From an uncultured Oscillospiraceae bacterium (lineage in GTDB: Bacteria; Bacillota; Clostridia; Oscillospirales; Acutalibacteraceae), in NCBI GenBank assembly GCA_900539165.1, contig UQAZ01000016.1, positions 1-38,559 of the forward strand: a stretch of DNA of 38,559 bases. The letters run 5' to 3'. Below the pieces are notes generated by a model. It was not told the origin of the DNA. It did no database searches and worked only from the letters and a program-made list of their open reading frames with translations. Numbering within the stretch: the first letter of the stretch is position 1; every line of letters begins with the position of its first letter. The position numbers and the translations under genes are program-made. Shown one piece after another: positions 17,681-25,539 of the stretch.

Positions 17681-17722
17681 CCGTGTTGGGTATGTAATCC
17701 TTTTTTCAAGGAGGTTTCACAA

Positions 17723-19384
17723 ATGAAAACGAACTTGAAAATAGCCGATGCATATTACAGACTATCAGTTGAGGAGGCCAACGGCGGTGAATCATCGAGT
17801 ATCACAAACCAACGAAGTATCGTCAGGCAATACTGTGAAGACAACGGTATTACTATTGTAAAAGAATTTGTTGACGACGGTTTCTCAGGCTCAAATTTTG
17901 ACAGACCGGGCTTTAGCCAAATGATTGCTCACCTTAAAGACGGGCTTGCAAACATGGTTATCACCAAGGACTTGTCAAGACTCGGCAGAGATATGACCGA
18001 GTCAAGCTACTATGCGGAAACCTACTTTCCCGAAAATCAAATTCATTATATTGCAATCAGTGACAACTTCGACTCGAACGAAGTCAACATTATGGCTCCG
18101 TTCCAATTTGCGATGAACGATGTTTATCTGCGAGACACCTCACGGAAAATCAAGCAAGTCATAAATCAAAAAAGGACAAAAGGCGAATACTGTGCCTGCC
18201 CTCCGTTCGGCTATATGAAAAATAAAGACGGCACGGCACTTGAGCCTGACCCGAAAACTGCTCCGATAGTGCAAAAGGTATTTGCCATGGCACATGACGG
18301 AAAATCTGCCAGAGCCATAGCAACGGCACTTACCGAAAACGGCGACATAACGCCGTTGAAATACCGTGTGCTGTATCGTGACAACTTCGGCGAAAGAGGT
18401 GCGGCAAGAGCTGTTGATGAATGGAATTACACAACGGTAAAGCGAATACTGAAAAATCCGGTTTACCTTGGACACACAATTCTCGGCAAAACAAAAAAAG
18501 CAAGTCTCAAATCAAAAAAGAAACTTGCCGTACCGGAAGAAAATTGGTTTATCACAGAAAACACGCACACACCGCTTGTTACCAAAGAGCAATTTGACCA
18601 AGCCGCCTACTTTATGGGAATGAACACAAAGAATTGGCAAGGCTACGAAAAATGCCGTTCAAGCATTTTCAACGGCTTAACCTTCTGTGCGCATTGCGGC
18701 GGTGCAATGTGTTCGTCGGGAACAGTGTATAAAGGCGAGCGAATGAAATATTGGTATCTTTCGTGCAACAATATTCCAAAGCGTTCCAAAAATCACTGCG
18801 AACACGGAGCGAGAATAAAATATACAGACTTGCTTGAAATAATAAAAGCCGACCTTAACCAATTGATTTCTCTGTCCGACAAGGACAAAAAAGAGATTAT
18901 CAAACAGGCAATTCAAAGGTCGGGACAAGTTAATATTTACGAAAATTCAGAGGACAATAAATCTGCTATCGAGGGAAGAATCGAAACAATCGACAGAATC
19001 ATTATGAAACTCTACAACGACTATGCAGCAGGAACAATATCGGAAGATGTGCTGAATGCAACGGCGTCAAAAATGTCCGACGAAGTTGCAAAGCTGAAAA
19101 AACAGCTATCCGAAATTGAACGCAAGCAGTCAAACGGAAACGAGATAACAAACAATTATGAAAAATTCTTTGCACTCGTAAAACAGTATGAGCATATTGA
19201 TGAGCTGACGGAAGAAATCGTTCGCACCTTCATAGAGAGAATTGAAATCGAAGAAAAGGTACTGCCCGAAAATAAAAAAATCGCAGGCAAAAATGTACCT
19301 TACAAGCAAAAAATCACAATCTACTACCGATTTATCGGCAATTTTCAAGAAAATATAGTTAATAGACAAGATATAGCAAGTTAG
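17723..19384 (+). CDS. Large serine recombinase (TnpX/resolvase-invertase type)
   Basis: This 553-residue enzyme has the resolvase catalytic domain at residues 1-150, with the nucleophile Ser15 in YYRLS, the DDGFSGSNFDRPGF segment and the KDLSRLGRD arginine motif. The recombinase domain (about 165-280) contains PPFGYMKNKDG and the VKRILKNPVYLGHT signature. A zinc ribbon (CAHCGGAMC then LSCNN and an HCEHG pair) and a long coiled-coil C-terminus (about 410-500) follow. Such proteins integrate and excise transposons, phages or developmental elements at short att sites, and usually sit at one end of their element. Here the end lies about 50 bases downstream, where a truncated SASP gene begins. 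Length and motifs suggest a functional protein. Confidence 0.95.
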   Translation: MKTNLKIADAYYRLSVEEANGGESSSITNQRSIVRQYCEDNGITIVKEFVDDGFSGSNFDRPGFSQMIAHLKDGLANMVITKDLSRLGRDMTESSYYAETYFPENQIHYIAISDNFDSNEVNIMAPFQFAMNDVYLRDTSRKIKQVINQKRTKGEYCACPPFGYMKNKDGTALEPDPKTAPIVQKVFAMAHDGKSARAIATALTENGDITPLKYRVLYRDNFGERGAARAVDEWNYTTVKRILKNPVYLGHTILGKTKKASLKSKKKLAVPEENWFITENTHTPLVTKEQFDQAAYFMGMNTKNWQGYEKCRSSIFNGLTFCAHCGGAMCSSGTVYKGERMKYWYLSCNNIPKRSKNHCEHGARIKYTDLLEIIKADLNQLISLSDKDKKEIIKQAIQRSGQVNIYENSEDNKSAIEGRIETIDRIIMKLYNDYAAGTISEDVLNATASKMSDEVAKLKKQLSEIERKQSNGNEITNNYEKFFALVKQYEHIDELTEEIVRTFIERIEIEEKVLPENKKIAGKNVPYKQKITIYYRFIGNFQENIVNRQDIAS

Positions 19385-19402
19385 TCGAATATCTTGCCGA
19401 AA

Positions 19403-19436
19403 TCAGTGCATTTTAATATGTAAACATACGCACTGA
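19403..19436. other. Candidate attachment-site arm: inverted repeat ending at the SASP junction
   Basis: TCAGTGC (19403-19409) and GCACTGA (19430-19436) form a 7-bp perfect inverted repeat around 20 bases. Similarity to the SASP gene starts at the next base, 19437, so the repeat sits exactly at the edge of the element. Serine integrase sites are imperfect dyads of 40-60 bases, so this may be half of one. No T-run follows, which argues against a terminator. Confidence 0.45.
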
Positions 19437-19556
19437 GAGGTTGGTGTTAACCTTAAACAAGGCTACAACGGTGACCTTACCTCTAAGCAGGCAGGCTCAG
19501 TCGGCGGTCAGATGGTCAAGAAAATGATCAAGGCTTACGAAGAGTCTATGAGATAG
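19437..19556 (+). pseudogene. 3' fragment of an alpha/beta-type small acid-soluble spore protein gene
   Basis: The frame from GAG at 19437 to TAG at 19554-19556 encodes 39 residues: EVGVNLKQGYNGDLTSK, then QAGSVGGQMVKKM and a basic helix. This matches the C-terminal half of alpha/beta-type SASPs (GDLT, then the conserved AGSVGG...MVKKMI block), the DNA-coating proteins of spores. A TGA lies in frame immediately before it and there is no start codon, so the 5' half, normally 25-45 codons, is missing. I did not find that half between 14479 and 17722. The serine recombinase ends 52 bases before. The element therefore appears to have split the gene, with the 5' half beyond the left window edge or lost. 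Confidence 0.8.
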
Positions 19557-19566
19557 CTTTACTATC

Positions 19567-19610
19567 AAAAAAAGGCGATGATAGGCAGTTAAGTCTATCA
19601 TCGCTTTTTC
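19567..19610. terminator. Bidirectional terminator of the SASP gene and the DUF3048 gene
   Basis: GCGATGATAG (19575-19584) pairs perfectly with CTATCATCGC (19595-19604). Five T follow on the plus strand, and a seven-base A-run precedes, giving a T-run on the minus strand for the convergent gene ending at 19619. Confidence 0.9.
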
Positions 19611-19618
19611 AATTACAT

Positions 19619-21175
19619 TTAATTTTTAGTTACGGATTGAGTGTCCGATGAATCTGAAATCGAATATGAGCCGCCGTGGTTTGACGAGCCGTAGCCGATA
19701 TAGATTTTGCCCGGATTGAGCGAAACGGGATTACCGCTTAAATCCTTAATCCAAAGCTTACCGTCGGTAACGCCCCACTGAATTTCGACAGCGGTTGCAT
19801 TTGAGCAAATTATTCCCTTTCCGCCGCTGAGTTCATAATCGCAATAGGTTTCGCTTTTGCCCGAGCCTTTATAATTTTCCTTAACCACATAACGAGTGGT
19901 GTCGAGAAGGAAAATCAAGTTTTCCCAAGCGACCTCCGACTTTCCGTATTTTGAATCGAAATCGGAAGTGGTATATTTTCCACTCGCTTCATCATATGTG
20001 AATTTTGCGTTTTTAGGACAATTAGACGACCACTTAAACGAAATATTTTTTGCCTGCGTATCCGAAAGCTTCTTTTCCTCCCGATTAAAGCTGAGAGCAG
20101 AAAACTTAGACATATTAAGGTCTGTATTGATATTCTTACTCTCAAGGAGCTTTGCAACCTTAGTACCGTTAAGATAGCCTGTATGCTCAACAACCTTAGT
20201 TCTTGAATAATCTCTGCCGAAATATTCTCCGCCCTCGCTAAGACTGAGAAGATTTATATGGTCAACATTTTCATTTTCAAAAACAGTATCTGCTCCGACA
20301 TATCCTCCGGCAGTTCTTGACAAGCCTGCGTGAATAAACACTGCATTGAAAAGCTGACTGAAGCGAATGAACGGAGGTCTTGCGGAACGGGTCGGTCCTA
20401 TCTGTTTAGGCATCTTATTATAATCCGCCCAAAACATAAGCATACGGGTGGAAAATTCACTCTCGCCCTCCATTACAATATCAGCCTGTGCTATGCCCCA
20501 CTGCGGTTTAACGGCAGCGGTAGAATACTCATTTTCAACAACAACGGCAACCGGTCTCTTTGACAATGCCGATTCGTCATAGCCCGCCTCGCCTGTCAAC
20601 GGGTTAAGGGTTTTCGGCTCGGCAACAGTTACACCCTGTGTTACGGTAGGCTGTTCGGTCGAAGGTTCTTCGGTCTGCTTATTATGGAAAAATCCGAAAT
20701 AAACACCGAGTGCAACAGCAACGGCAACAACAACACAAACCGCTGCAATAATTATTTTATTACGCTTATCGGAAGCCTCCGGCTCTGGCTCTTCCTCCTC
20801 GTATTCCGCAAAATACACACCGTCTGCATTGTTTTCCTCGGCTTCCTCCTGCGTGTCCTCCTGCTCCTCTGACTGAGAATCCTCTGCTACCTGTTCCTCG
20901 TCCTCCTCATCGGTTTCCTGCTCTTCGTCAGGCTGTGGCTCCTCTGTGAGTTCCTGCTCGTGCAATTCAAGCTGAGGCTCTGCAACTTCTTCTTTTTCTA
21001 CTTGTGTTTCCTGTTCGGGTTCAGGCTTTGGAAGTTCTGTATCAAGAGGCACATCAATAACAGGCTCTTTCTCCTCTTTAGGCTGTTCGGCGGTATTTGA
21101 AAAAAGCTCCTGCTGTTTTTTCATTTTATTATTATTTATCTCTTTAAGAATCTGTTCTACTTCGTTTTCGTTCAT
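19619..21175 (-). CDS. DUF3048 (YerB-like) protein with acidic cytoplasmic N-terminus
   Basis: The start at 21175 has AAAGGAG upstream and gives 518 residues. Residues 1-135 are strongly acidic and low-complexity (runs of Glu, Gln and Pro), followed by a basic stretch and one membrane helix (about 140-165, ending FGFFHNK). The extracellular part from about 185 on matches DUF3048: NPLTGEAGYDESALSKRPVA, QWGIAQADIVME, IGPTRSARPPFI, HAGLSRTA. B. subtilis YerB, of the same family, is a lipoprotein of unknown function. Here the anchor is a helix with a long acidic tail inside the cell, which is unusual. It probably acts at the envelope. It converges on the SASP remnant and has its own promoter. Confidence 0.88.
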   Translation of the reverse strand: MNENEVEQILKEINNNKMKKQQELFSNTAEQPKEEKEPVIDVPLDTELPKPEPEQETQVEKEEVAEPQLELHEQELTEEPQPDEEQETDEEDEEQVAEDSQSEEQEDTQEEAEENNADGVYFAEYEEEEPEPEASDKRNKIIIAAVCVVVAVAVALGVYFGFFHNKQTEEPSTEQPTVTQGVTVAEPKTLNPLTGEAGYDESALSKRPVAVVVENEYSTAAVKPQWGIAQADIVMEGESEFSTRMLMFWADYNKMPKQIGPTRSARPPFIRFSQLFNAVFIHAGLSRTAGGYVGADTVFENENVDHINLLSLSEGGEYFGRDYSRTKVVEHTGYLNGTKVAKLLESKNINTDLNMSKFSALSFNREEKKLSDTQAKNISFKWSSNCPKNAKFTYDEASGKYTTSDFDSKYGKSEVAWENLIFLLDTTRYVVKENYKGSGKSETYCDYELSGGKGIICSNATAVEIQWGVTDGKLWIKDLSGNPVSLNPGKIYIGYGSSNHGGSYSISDSSDTQSVTKN

Positions 21176-21198
21176 ACGCTCTCCTTTCAACAACTGAT

Positions 21199-21204
21199 AT
21201 TATA
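21199..21204 (-). promoter_or_regulatory. Extended -10 of the DUF3048 promoter
   Basis: On the minus strand TGG precedes TATAAT (21204-21199), an extended -10. The -35 is weak. It lies about 25 bases before the ATG at 21175. Confidence 0.55.
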
Positions 21205-21251
21205 CCACACACTCGACAGATTTCCACAAAAATTACTAAATTGTAACACTA

Positions 21252-21280
21252 TTGAAAAAAAGCGCAAATTAGTGTATAAT
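21252..21280 (+). promoter_or_regulatory. Promoter of the 207-residue unknown gene
   Basis: TTGAAA (21252-21257), a 17-base spacer and TATAAT (21275-21280). Transcription would start near 21287, which rules out any start codon at 21272 and supports the ATG at 21311. Confidence 0.75.
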
Positions 21281-21310
21281 TACAAAAAACGATGCAAAGG
21301 GTTAATCGCT

Positions 21311-21934
21311 ATGCCTAAAACAATACCTATTATAATTGCAAACAGAAGCATACTTGTTAAAGAAAAGGAAAACGACAAATTTGTTGTATTTAATATGCCG
21401 GGCATTGAGGAACAGCCCAACATTCCGTTTTATCACCAATTCGCAGGAAAAATCTCCGAATGTCAGTATTATTTTAAGGAGTTTATGAGAGATTTATACG
21501 GAAAGAAGGTGTCAAAATATGTTTTGGCTATCATCGTTCCTGACGACACCACTCCACTTGAGCGTATTTTCATAAACGAGTTTTTTCTGCACTCCGACGC
21601 CTGTAAAGCCGTTGCACAACTGACTATGGGTCAAACGCTGTCGAAAAACCACACAAGATACATTTCCGTTTCTCGCTCGTGCAGAAACATAATTTTGCAA
21701 TACATCAACAACGGTGAGGTTTTGGCACAGAAGCAGTACGATATAAACACTTATTCGACAAAGCAAATTGCCGAAGATTCAAAGAGACTGCACATAGATA
21801 TTGAATATTCGGGTGCGCCGATATTTATCAACAATTTCAATATGAATATGGACGATTTCTTAGATTTAGGTCAGGTTATAAGCACAAAAGATTTTTTGGA
21901 CAAAATCGCAAATGTTCAAACAGAAAAGGTATAA
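21311..21934 (+). CDS. Unknown 207-residue protein with a faint actin-like pattern
   Basis: I do not recognise this family. The ATG at 21311 follows AAAGGG and fits the promoter. The protein is soluble, with no signal peptide or helix anchor. Residues about 71-100 (VLAIIVPDDTTPLERIFINE, then FFLHSDACKAV) recall the segment of MreB-type proteins that reads V-P-x-x-x-T-x-x-E-R before the nucleotide loop. The DLGTSN and GGGTTD phosphate loops are absent, so it would not bind ATP in the usual way. It may be a degenerate actin-fold protein or something unrelated. A hairpin follows at 21943, then a small gene. Confidence 0.6.
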   Translation: MPKTIPIIIANRSILVKEKENDKFVVFNMPGIEEQPNIPFYHQFAGKISECQYYFKEFMRDLYGKKVSKYVLAIIVPDDTTPLERIFINEFFLHSDACKAVAQLTMGQTLSKNHTRYISVSRSCRNIILQYINNGEVLAQKQYDINTYSTKQIAEDSKRLHIDIEYSGAPIFINNFNMNMDDFLDLGQVISTKDFLDKIANVQTEKV

Positions 21935-21942
21935 AAATAACG

Positions 21943-21975
21943 CCTCTGCAAAAAATAATGCAGAGGTGATTTTTT
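21943..21975 (+). promoter_or_regulatory. Hairpin covering the ribosome site of the next small gene
   Basis: CCTCTGCA (21943-21950) pairs perfectly with TGCAGAGG (21959-21966). The AGAGGTG ribosome site of the ATG at 21976 starts inside the right arm, and a T-run follows. It can act as a leaky terminator or hide the ribosome site. Confidence 0.6.
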
Positions 21976-22167
21976 ATGAAAAAAGGCAAGAAAAGCAATG
22001 CTTTGGACAACGATTTAGGCAACACTAAGGAAATTATCGACCTTTCAAAATTCATTCATCCGGAAATGGTAAGGCTCGATGACAACGGCTCATACACAGG
22101 CACAACCAAACAGACATATTACGACGGTGTGTTGGAAGAACCTGTTCAGGATGCGGACGACCTATAA
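21976..22167 (+). CDS. Small acidic hypothetical protein, 63 residues
   Basis: The ATG follows AGAGGTGA with good spacing. The product starts with a basic MKKGKKSN and then becomes acidic (NTKEIIDLSKFIHPE, ending PVQDADDL). No membrane helix, cysteine motif or known domain is visible. It lies 41 bases after the 207-residue gene and is probably co-transcribed, subject to the hairpin between them. Its coding status rests on the ribosome site and the terminator that follows. Confidence 0.55.
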   Translation: MKKGKKSNALDNDLGNTKEIIDLSKFIHPEMVRLDDNGSYTGTTKQTYYDGVLEEPVQDADDL

Positions 22168-22172
22168 AAACA

Positions 22173-22257
22173 AAAGACGGCAGGCATAAGACAGACGGCA
22201 CAAGGAAGTGATTGATTTAAGCTTCCCGTACTTTGCCCGTTATGCTTGCCGTTTTTA
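22173..22257. terminator. Long bidirectional terminator between small gene and hypA
   Basis: ACGGCAGGCATAA (22177-22189) pairs with TTATGCTTGCCGT (22240-22252) with one mismatch-type pair. An inner GGAAG/CTTCC stem closes the loop. TTTTT follows on the plus strand and A-runs upstream give T-runs on the minus strand. Confidence 0.75.
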
Positions 22258-22288
22258 ATTTTACATATCTTACATCAAAGCAAAATGC

Positions 22289-22630
22289 TTATTTGATTTC
22301 AAGCTGTTTTATTATAAGTTCCTTGCCCGAAATAATTTTAAGCCTCGAAGAATGGCAGTCGGGGCATTCAAAGCCGAACGACTTAATGTTATCGGTATAT
22401 CCGCAATCGAGGCATTTTGCCACGGCGGGAACAGGCTCAATAATAAGTTCTGCGTTAGGGTAATCGGAATTAGGTCTGATGCTCTCCCAAGCGTTTTTCA
22501 AAAATTCGGGAACTACATCGGTCATTTCGCCCACCTGCAAGGTAATCGACAAAAGTTCCTTATAATCCTGCTCACTAAGAGCGTCATCTATTGTTTTGAC
22601 AATTTGAAGCATTATACCAAGCTCGTGCAT
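22289..22630 (-). CDS. hypA: HypA-family nickel metallochaperone
   Basis: The 113-residue protein has the HypA/HybF hallmarks: an N-terminal MHE, with His2 the nickel ligand, and a zinc site made of CLDCG and CPDCHS. HypA hands nickel to [NiFe]-hydrogenase or urease precursors, working with HypB. The length is normal for the family. AAAGGA lies just upstream of the ATG. It starts one base after the stop codon of the upstream membrane protein gene, so the two are co-translated. No hypB, hydrogenase or urease gene is in the window, so its client is unknown. Confidence 0.9.
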   Translation of the reverse strand: MHELGIMLQIVKTIDDALSEQDYKELLSITLQVGEMTDVVPEFLKNAWESIRPNSDYPNAELIIEPVPAVAKCLDCGYTDNIKSFGFECPDCHSSRLKIISGKELIIKQLEIK

Positions 22631-22631
22631 A

Positions 22632-23396
22632 TCAATCCTTTACGACCAGCAAACTGTTTTTACGCTGCTTATAGGTAAACGTAAACAGGACAATGCCAAA
22701 GCCGAAAATAAGTATCCAGCAATAAAAGCTGAGCGAAACATGCTCGTGCTTAGTCATAAGAACAAACATATAGCAAGCCTTACGCAAGAGATTAATTGAA
22801 AGTGCAATAATCTCATAACAAGTAACAAATTTCAAAAGATTATAATTACCCTTTAAGGCGATAAGCCATGCAACGAATATTGCCAAGCCGTAGAACACGA
22901 AATCGCTGAAATAAGAGAAAAGCATATTTTCTCCGAAGGAGTGCATCAAATATAATGCAACGCTGTTTGAAATCCGTGACAAAAACGGCACGGCGAATGC
23001 CAATACCAAAACTGCAAACGGACTGATTTTTCCGTCGGTATCTTTTCTGTAATGCTTAACAAACAGATAAATGAACATCAAAACCGCTGCTTTTTGCACA
23101 ATGAAATACAAAAATGCCGCATCATACGACAAGGCTGCCAAGCCTCCGATAGACGGCGGCGTCATCTTAAACGCAATGAGAGACGCAAGCATACCGCTAA
23201 ATGAATCCGTGCAGGAATCTATCAAAAAATAAACAACGGCAAGCACAACAGTTGAAAGCAACGCAAGTACAAGCGCATTTGTTTTATTAAAACTAAAAAA
23301 TATTTCCGATATTCTTTCGACACCGTACCAAGCGACAGCAACGATAACGGCAATAATGGCGGAAATCTTCTTTATGTCACAATCACATTTAGACAT
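22632..23396 (-). CDS. Polytopic membrane protein of unknown function
   Basis: The 254-residue protein has six or seven predicted membrane helices spread over its length and a short cytoplasmic start with a Cys-Asp-Cys (MSKCDCDIKK). No transporter or enzyme motif is recognised. The ATG is preceded by AGAGGG and by a strong promoter at 23429-23457. It is the first gene of a two-gene unit with hypA, which raises the possibility of a role in nickel or another metal, but nothing in the sequence shows that. Confidence 0.7.
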   Translation of the reverse strand: MSKCDCDIKKISAIIAVIVAVAWYGVERISEIFFSFNKTNALVLALLSTVVLAVVYFLIDSCTDSFSGMLASLIAFKMTPPSIGGLAALSYDAAFLYFIVQKAAVLMFIYLFVKHYRKDTDGKISPFAVLVLAFAVPFLSRISNSVALYLMHSFGENMLFSYFSDFVFYGLAIFVAWLIALKGNYNLLKFVTCYEIIALSINLLRKACYMFVLMTKHEHVSLSFYCWILIFGFGIVLFTFTYKQRKNSLLVVKD

Positions 23397-23428
23397 AAAT
23401 AAACCCTCTTTTACAATAGTATTATATT

Positions 23429-23457
23429 ATTATAAAATAGCTGTTAATCAAAGTCAA
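23429..23457 (-). promoter_or_regulatory. Promoter of the membrane protein-hypA unit
   Basis: Minus strand TTGACT (23457-23452), a 17-base spacer and TATAAT (23434-23429). The rest of 23397-23540 is AT-rich and shows no gene. Confidence 0.75.
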
Positions 23458-23529
23458 ACAATAGAAAAAATATCTCGCTATTGCACAAAATATCATCAAA
23501 AAATTAGTCAATAACACAATACACAGGGT

Positions 23530-23562
23530 GAAAAACCAAAAGAGGAGCGTAAAAGCTCCTCT
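23530..23562 (-). terminator. Terminator of the fructose PTS operon
   Basis: On the minus strand AGAGGAGC pairs with GCTCCTCT (plus positions 23541-23548 and 23555-23562) around a 6-base loop, followed by TTTTGGTTTTT. Confidence 0.8.
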
Positions 23563-23582
23563 CAGACTGTCGATGATTTATA

Positions 23583-25196
23583 TCAATCGCAATTACATAT
23601 ATTTTTTCTTGTCTGCAAAATTGATGACGGACTTACGCTGAACTCATCAAGTCCCCATTCGACAAGCTTAGGTATCAGTCTTTCGTCTGCTGCGGCTTCT
23701 CCGCACATACCGACCTGAATGCCTGCTTCTTTTGCATTTTTAATCGTCATTTCTATTGCTCGAAGCACAGCCGTTTGAGTAGCGTCATAAAGACTGCTTA
23801 CATTTGCATTTCCTCTGTCAACAGCCATTACATACCCCGTAAGGTCGTTAGTGCCGATTGAGAAAAACTCAGCCTCCCGCGCAAGCAAATCTGAAATGAG
23901 TGCCGCCGAGGGAGTTTCGACCATAATTCCGACAGGAACTCGTTTATATCTCTTTCCCTCAAGCTCCAACTCAGAGCAGCATTCCTCAATCAATTCTTTG
24001 GCAGATACCACCTCGTCAACGGTTGTGACAAGAGGCAGCATAATTTTAATATTGCCGAATTGAGCCGCACGAAGAATGGCTCTAAGCTGAGTTTTGAACA
24101 AGGGCTTATTCGCAAGGCAATAACGGATTGCTCTAAAGCCGAGAAAAGGATTGTCCTCCTTGTCGATATTAAGATAATCGACAGCCTTATCTCCGCCAAT
24201 GTCAAGTGTACGAATAATTACTTCTTTTCCGTCGAGTGCCTTAGCTACTGTTGAATAAGCCTCGAATTGTTCGTCCTCCGTAGGTGCGTGGTCACGCTCC
24301 ATATATAGAAATTCTGTTCTGAAAAGTCCTATACCCTCGCCGCCGTTTTGCACAACATTTTGGGCGTCCTCCGCCTTTGCGATATTTCCGTAAACCTTTT
24401 TGCTTACACCGCCCTTTGTAACGGTAGGCTTGCCGAAATACTCGCTGAGGCTTTCCTTTTCTTTTAGATAATAAGTATTTTTAAGCTCGTATTCGTCCAG
24501 CTCCTGCTGAGTGGGATTTGTAAAAACCTTACCCTTAAAGCCGTCTGCAATCAGCATTTCTCCGTCGGCAATAGCGTCCGTAACGCCTCTGACGGACAGC
24601 ACGGCAGGAATACCCATAGCCCTTGCAAGAATTGCGCTGTGGCTTGTAACTCCGCCCACCTCGGTGATAATCGCAGAAACATTGTCACGGTTAATCTGCG
24701 AGGTCATAGATGGGGTAAAATCCTTTGCAATAAGCACGGAATGAGGAGGAACAGACGATATATCAACACTTTCAACGCCTAAAAGTATGGCAAGCAGGCT
24801 GTCACGAATATCCTTAACATCAGACGCACGCTGACGGGTTAATTCGTCATCTGTGCCTGAAAACATATCAATGAACATATTGCAAACGGTTGCCACTCCT
24901 GCCTCGGCAGGTGAGCCGGAGTCGATATTATCCTCCATTTGAGACAGCATAAACGGGTCTTGAAGCATAACAATATGACCGTTAAGAATTTCTGCCTCAT
25001 GCTCTCCTGCGCTCTGAGTTAAGTTTTTTACAAGCTCCTGAGTCTGTGTGCAATATTTATCCACTGCATCGTGGAGTCTTTTCTTTTCGCTGTCTGCATC
25101 GGTATATTTAACGCAACTGTAATCAAGGCTTTCGTTCTTGATTATAACTGCTCTGCCTATACCGTAGCCCTGCGAAGCGCCGATACCCTTTAGCAT
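23583..25196 (-). CDS. ptsI: PTS enzyme I (phosphoenolpyruvate-protein phosphotransferase)
   Basis: The start at 25196 gives 537 residues with AAAGGA 8 bases upstream; the ATG two codons earlier is too close to it. Enzyme I takes phosphate from phosphoenolpyruvate onto a histidine and passes it to HPr. The active site is His186 in GGVTSHSAILARA. The C-terminal PEP-binding barrel has FRTEFLYMER, DIGGDK, MVETPSAAL, FSIGTNDLTGY and the catalytic Cys in VGMCGEAA. It is the last gene of the fru operon, 27 bases after ptsH. Length is slightly below the usual 570, from a short C-terminus. Confidence 0.96.
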   Translation of the reverse strand: MLKGIGASQGYGIGRAVIIKNESLDYSCVKYTDADSEKKRLHDAVDKYCTQTQELVKNLTQSAGEHEAEILNGHIVMLQDPFMLSQMEDNIDSGSPAEAGVATVCNMFIDMFSGTDDELTRQRASDVKDIRDSLLAILLGVESVDISSVPPHSVLIAKDFTPSMTSQINRDNVSAIITEVGGVTSHSAILARAMGIPAVLSVRGVTDAIADGEMLIADGFKGKVFTNPTQQELDEYELKNTYYLKEKESLSEYFGKPTVTKGGVSKKVYGNIAKAEDAQNVVQNGGEGIGLFRTEFLYMERDHAPTEDEQFEAYSTVAKALDGKEVIIRTLDIGGDKAVDYLNIDKEDNPFLGFRAIRYCLANKPLFKTQLRAILRAAQFGNIKIMLPLVTTVDEVVSAKELIEECCSELELEGKRYKRVPVGIMVETPSAALISDLLAREAEFFSIGTNDLTGYVMAVDRGNANVSSLYDATQTAVLRAIEMTIKNAKEAGIQVGMCGEAAADERLIPKLVEWGLDEFSVSPSSILQTRKNICNCD

Positions 25197-25223
25197 AATC
25201 ATTATCCTTTCTGCCAAAACGGC

Positions 25224-25490
25224 TTATTCTTCGCCGAATCCGTCCTCAATAAGCTGTGTTGCCTTATCAAGCATTGCTTGCTCATCGTCGCCCGAGCATT
25301 CCACGGTAATTACCGAGCCGCACTTAATGCAAGCAGCCATAATGTTCATAATGCTCTTTCCGTTAATCACCTTGCCGCCGAAAACGATATTCACCTCGGA
25401 GGCAAATTTAGTCATTTCTGTTACGAATACATTTGCGGGTCTCATATGAAATCCCATTGAATTTTTAATAGTAAACTCTTTTGATACCAT
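25224..25490 (-). CDS. ptsH: HPr phosphocarrier protein
   Basis: This 88-residue protein has His15 in SMGFHMRPAN, which carries phosphate from enzyme I to the EIIA domain, and Ser46 in NGKSIMNIM, the regulatory site phosphorylated by HPr kinase in Firmicutes. In the usual consensus Ala follows His15; here it is Met-Arg-Pro, a common clostridial variant. AGGAAAAAG lies before the ATG. It lies between fruA and ptsI in the same operon, so the sugar-specific and general PTS proteins are made together. Confidence 0.95.
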   Translation of the reverse strand: MVSKEFTIKNSMGFHMRPANVFVTEMTKFASEVNIVFGGKVINGKSIMNIMAACIKCGSVITVECSGDDEQAMLDKATQLIEDGFGEE

Positions 25491-25539
25491 ATCTTTTTCC
25501 TCTCAATCAATTATCAGTTAAATCACACAAGGGTGATAA

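Noticed and set aside
17658..17710. CCTCCT upstream of the recombinase could hide its AGGAGG ribosome site
   Set aside because: The likely transcript starts near 17687, after the CCTCCT, so it would not be in that RNA; only read-through RNA could fold this way.
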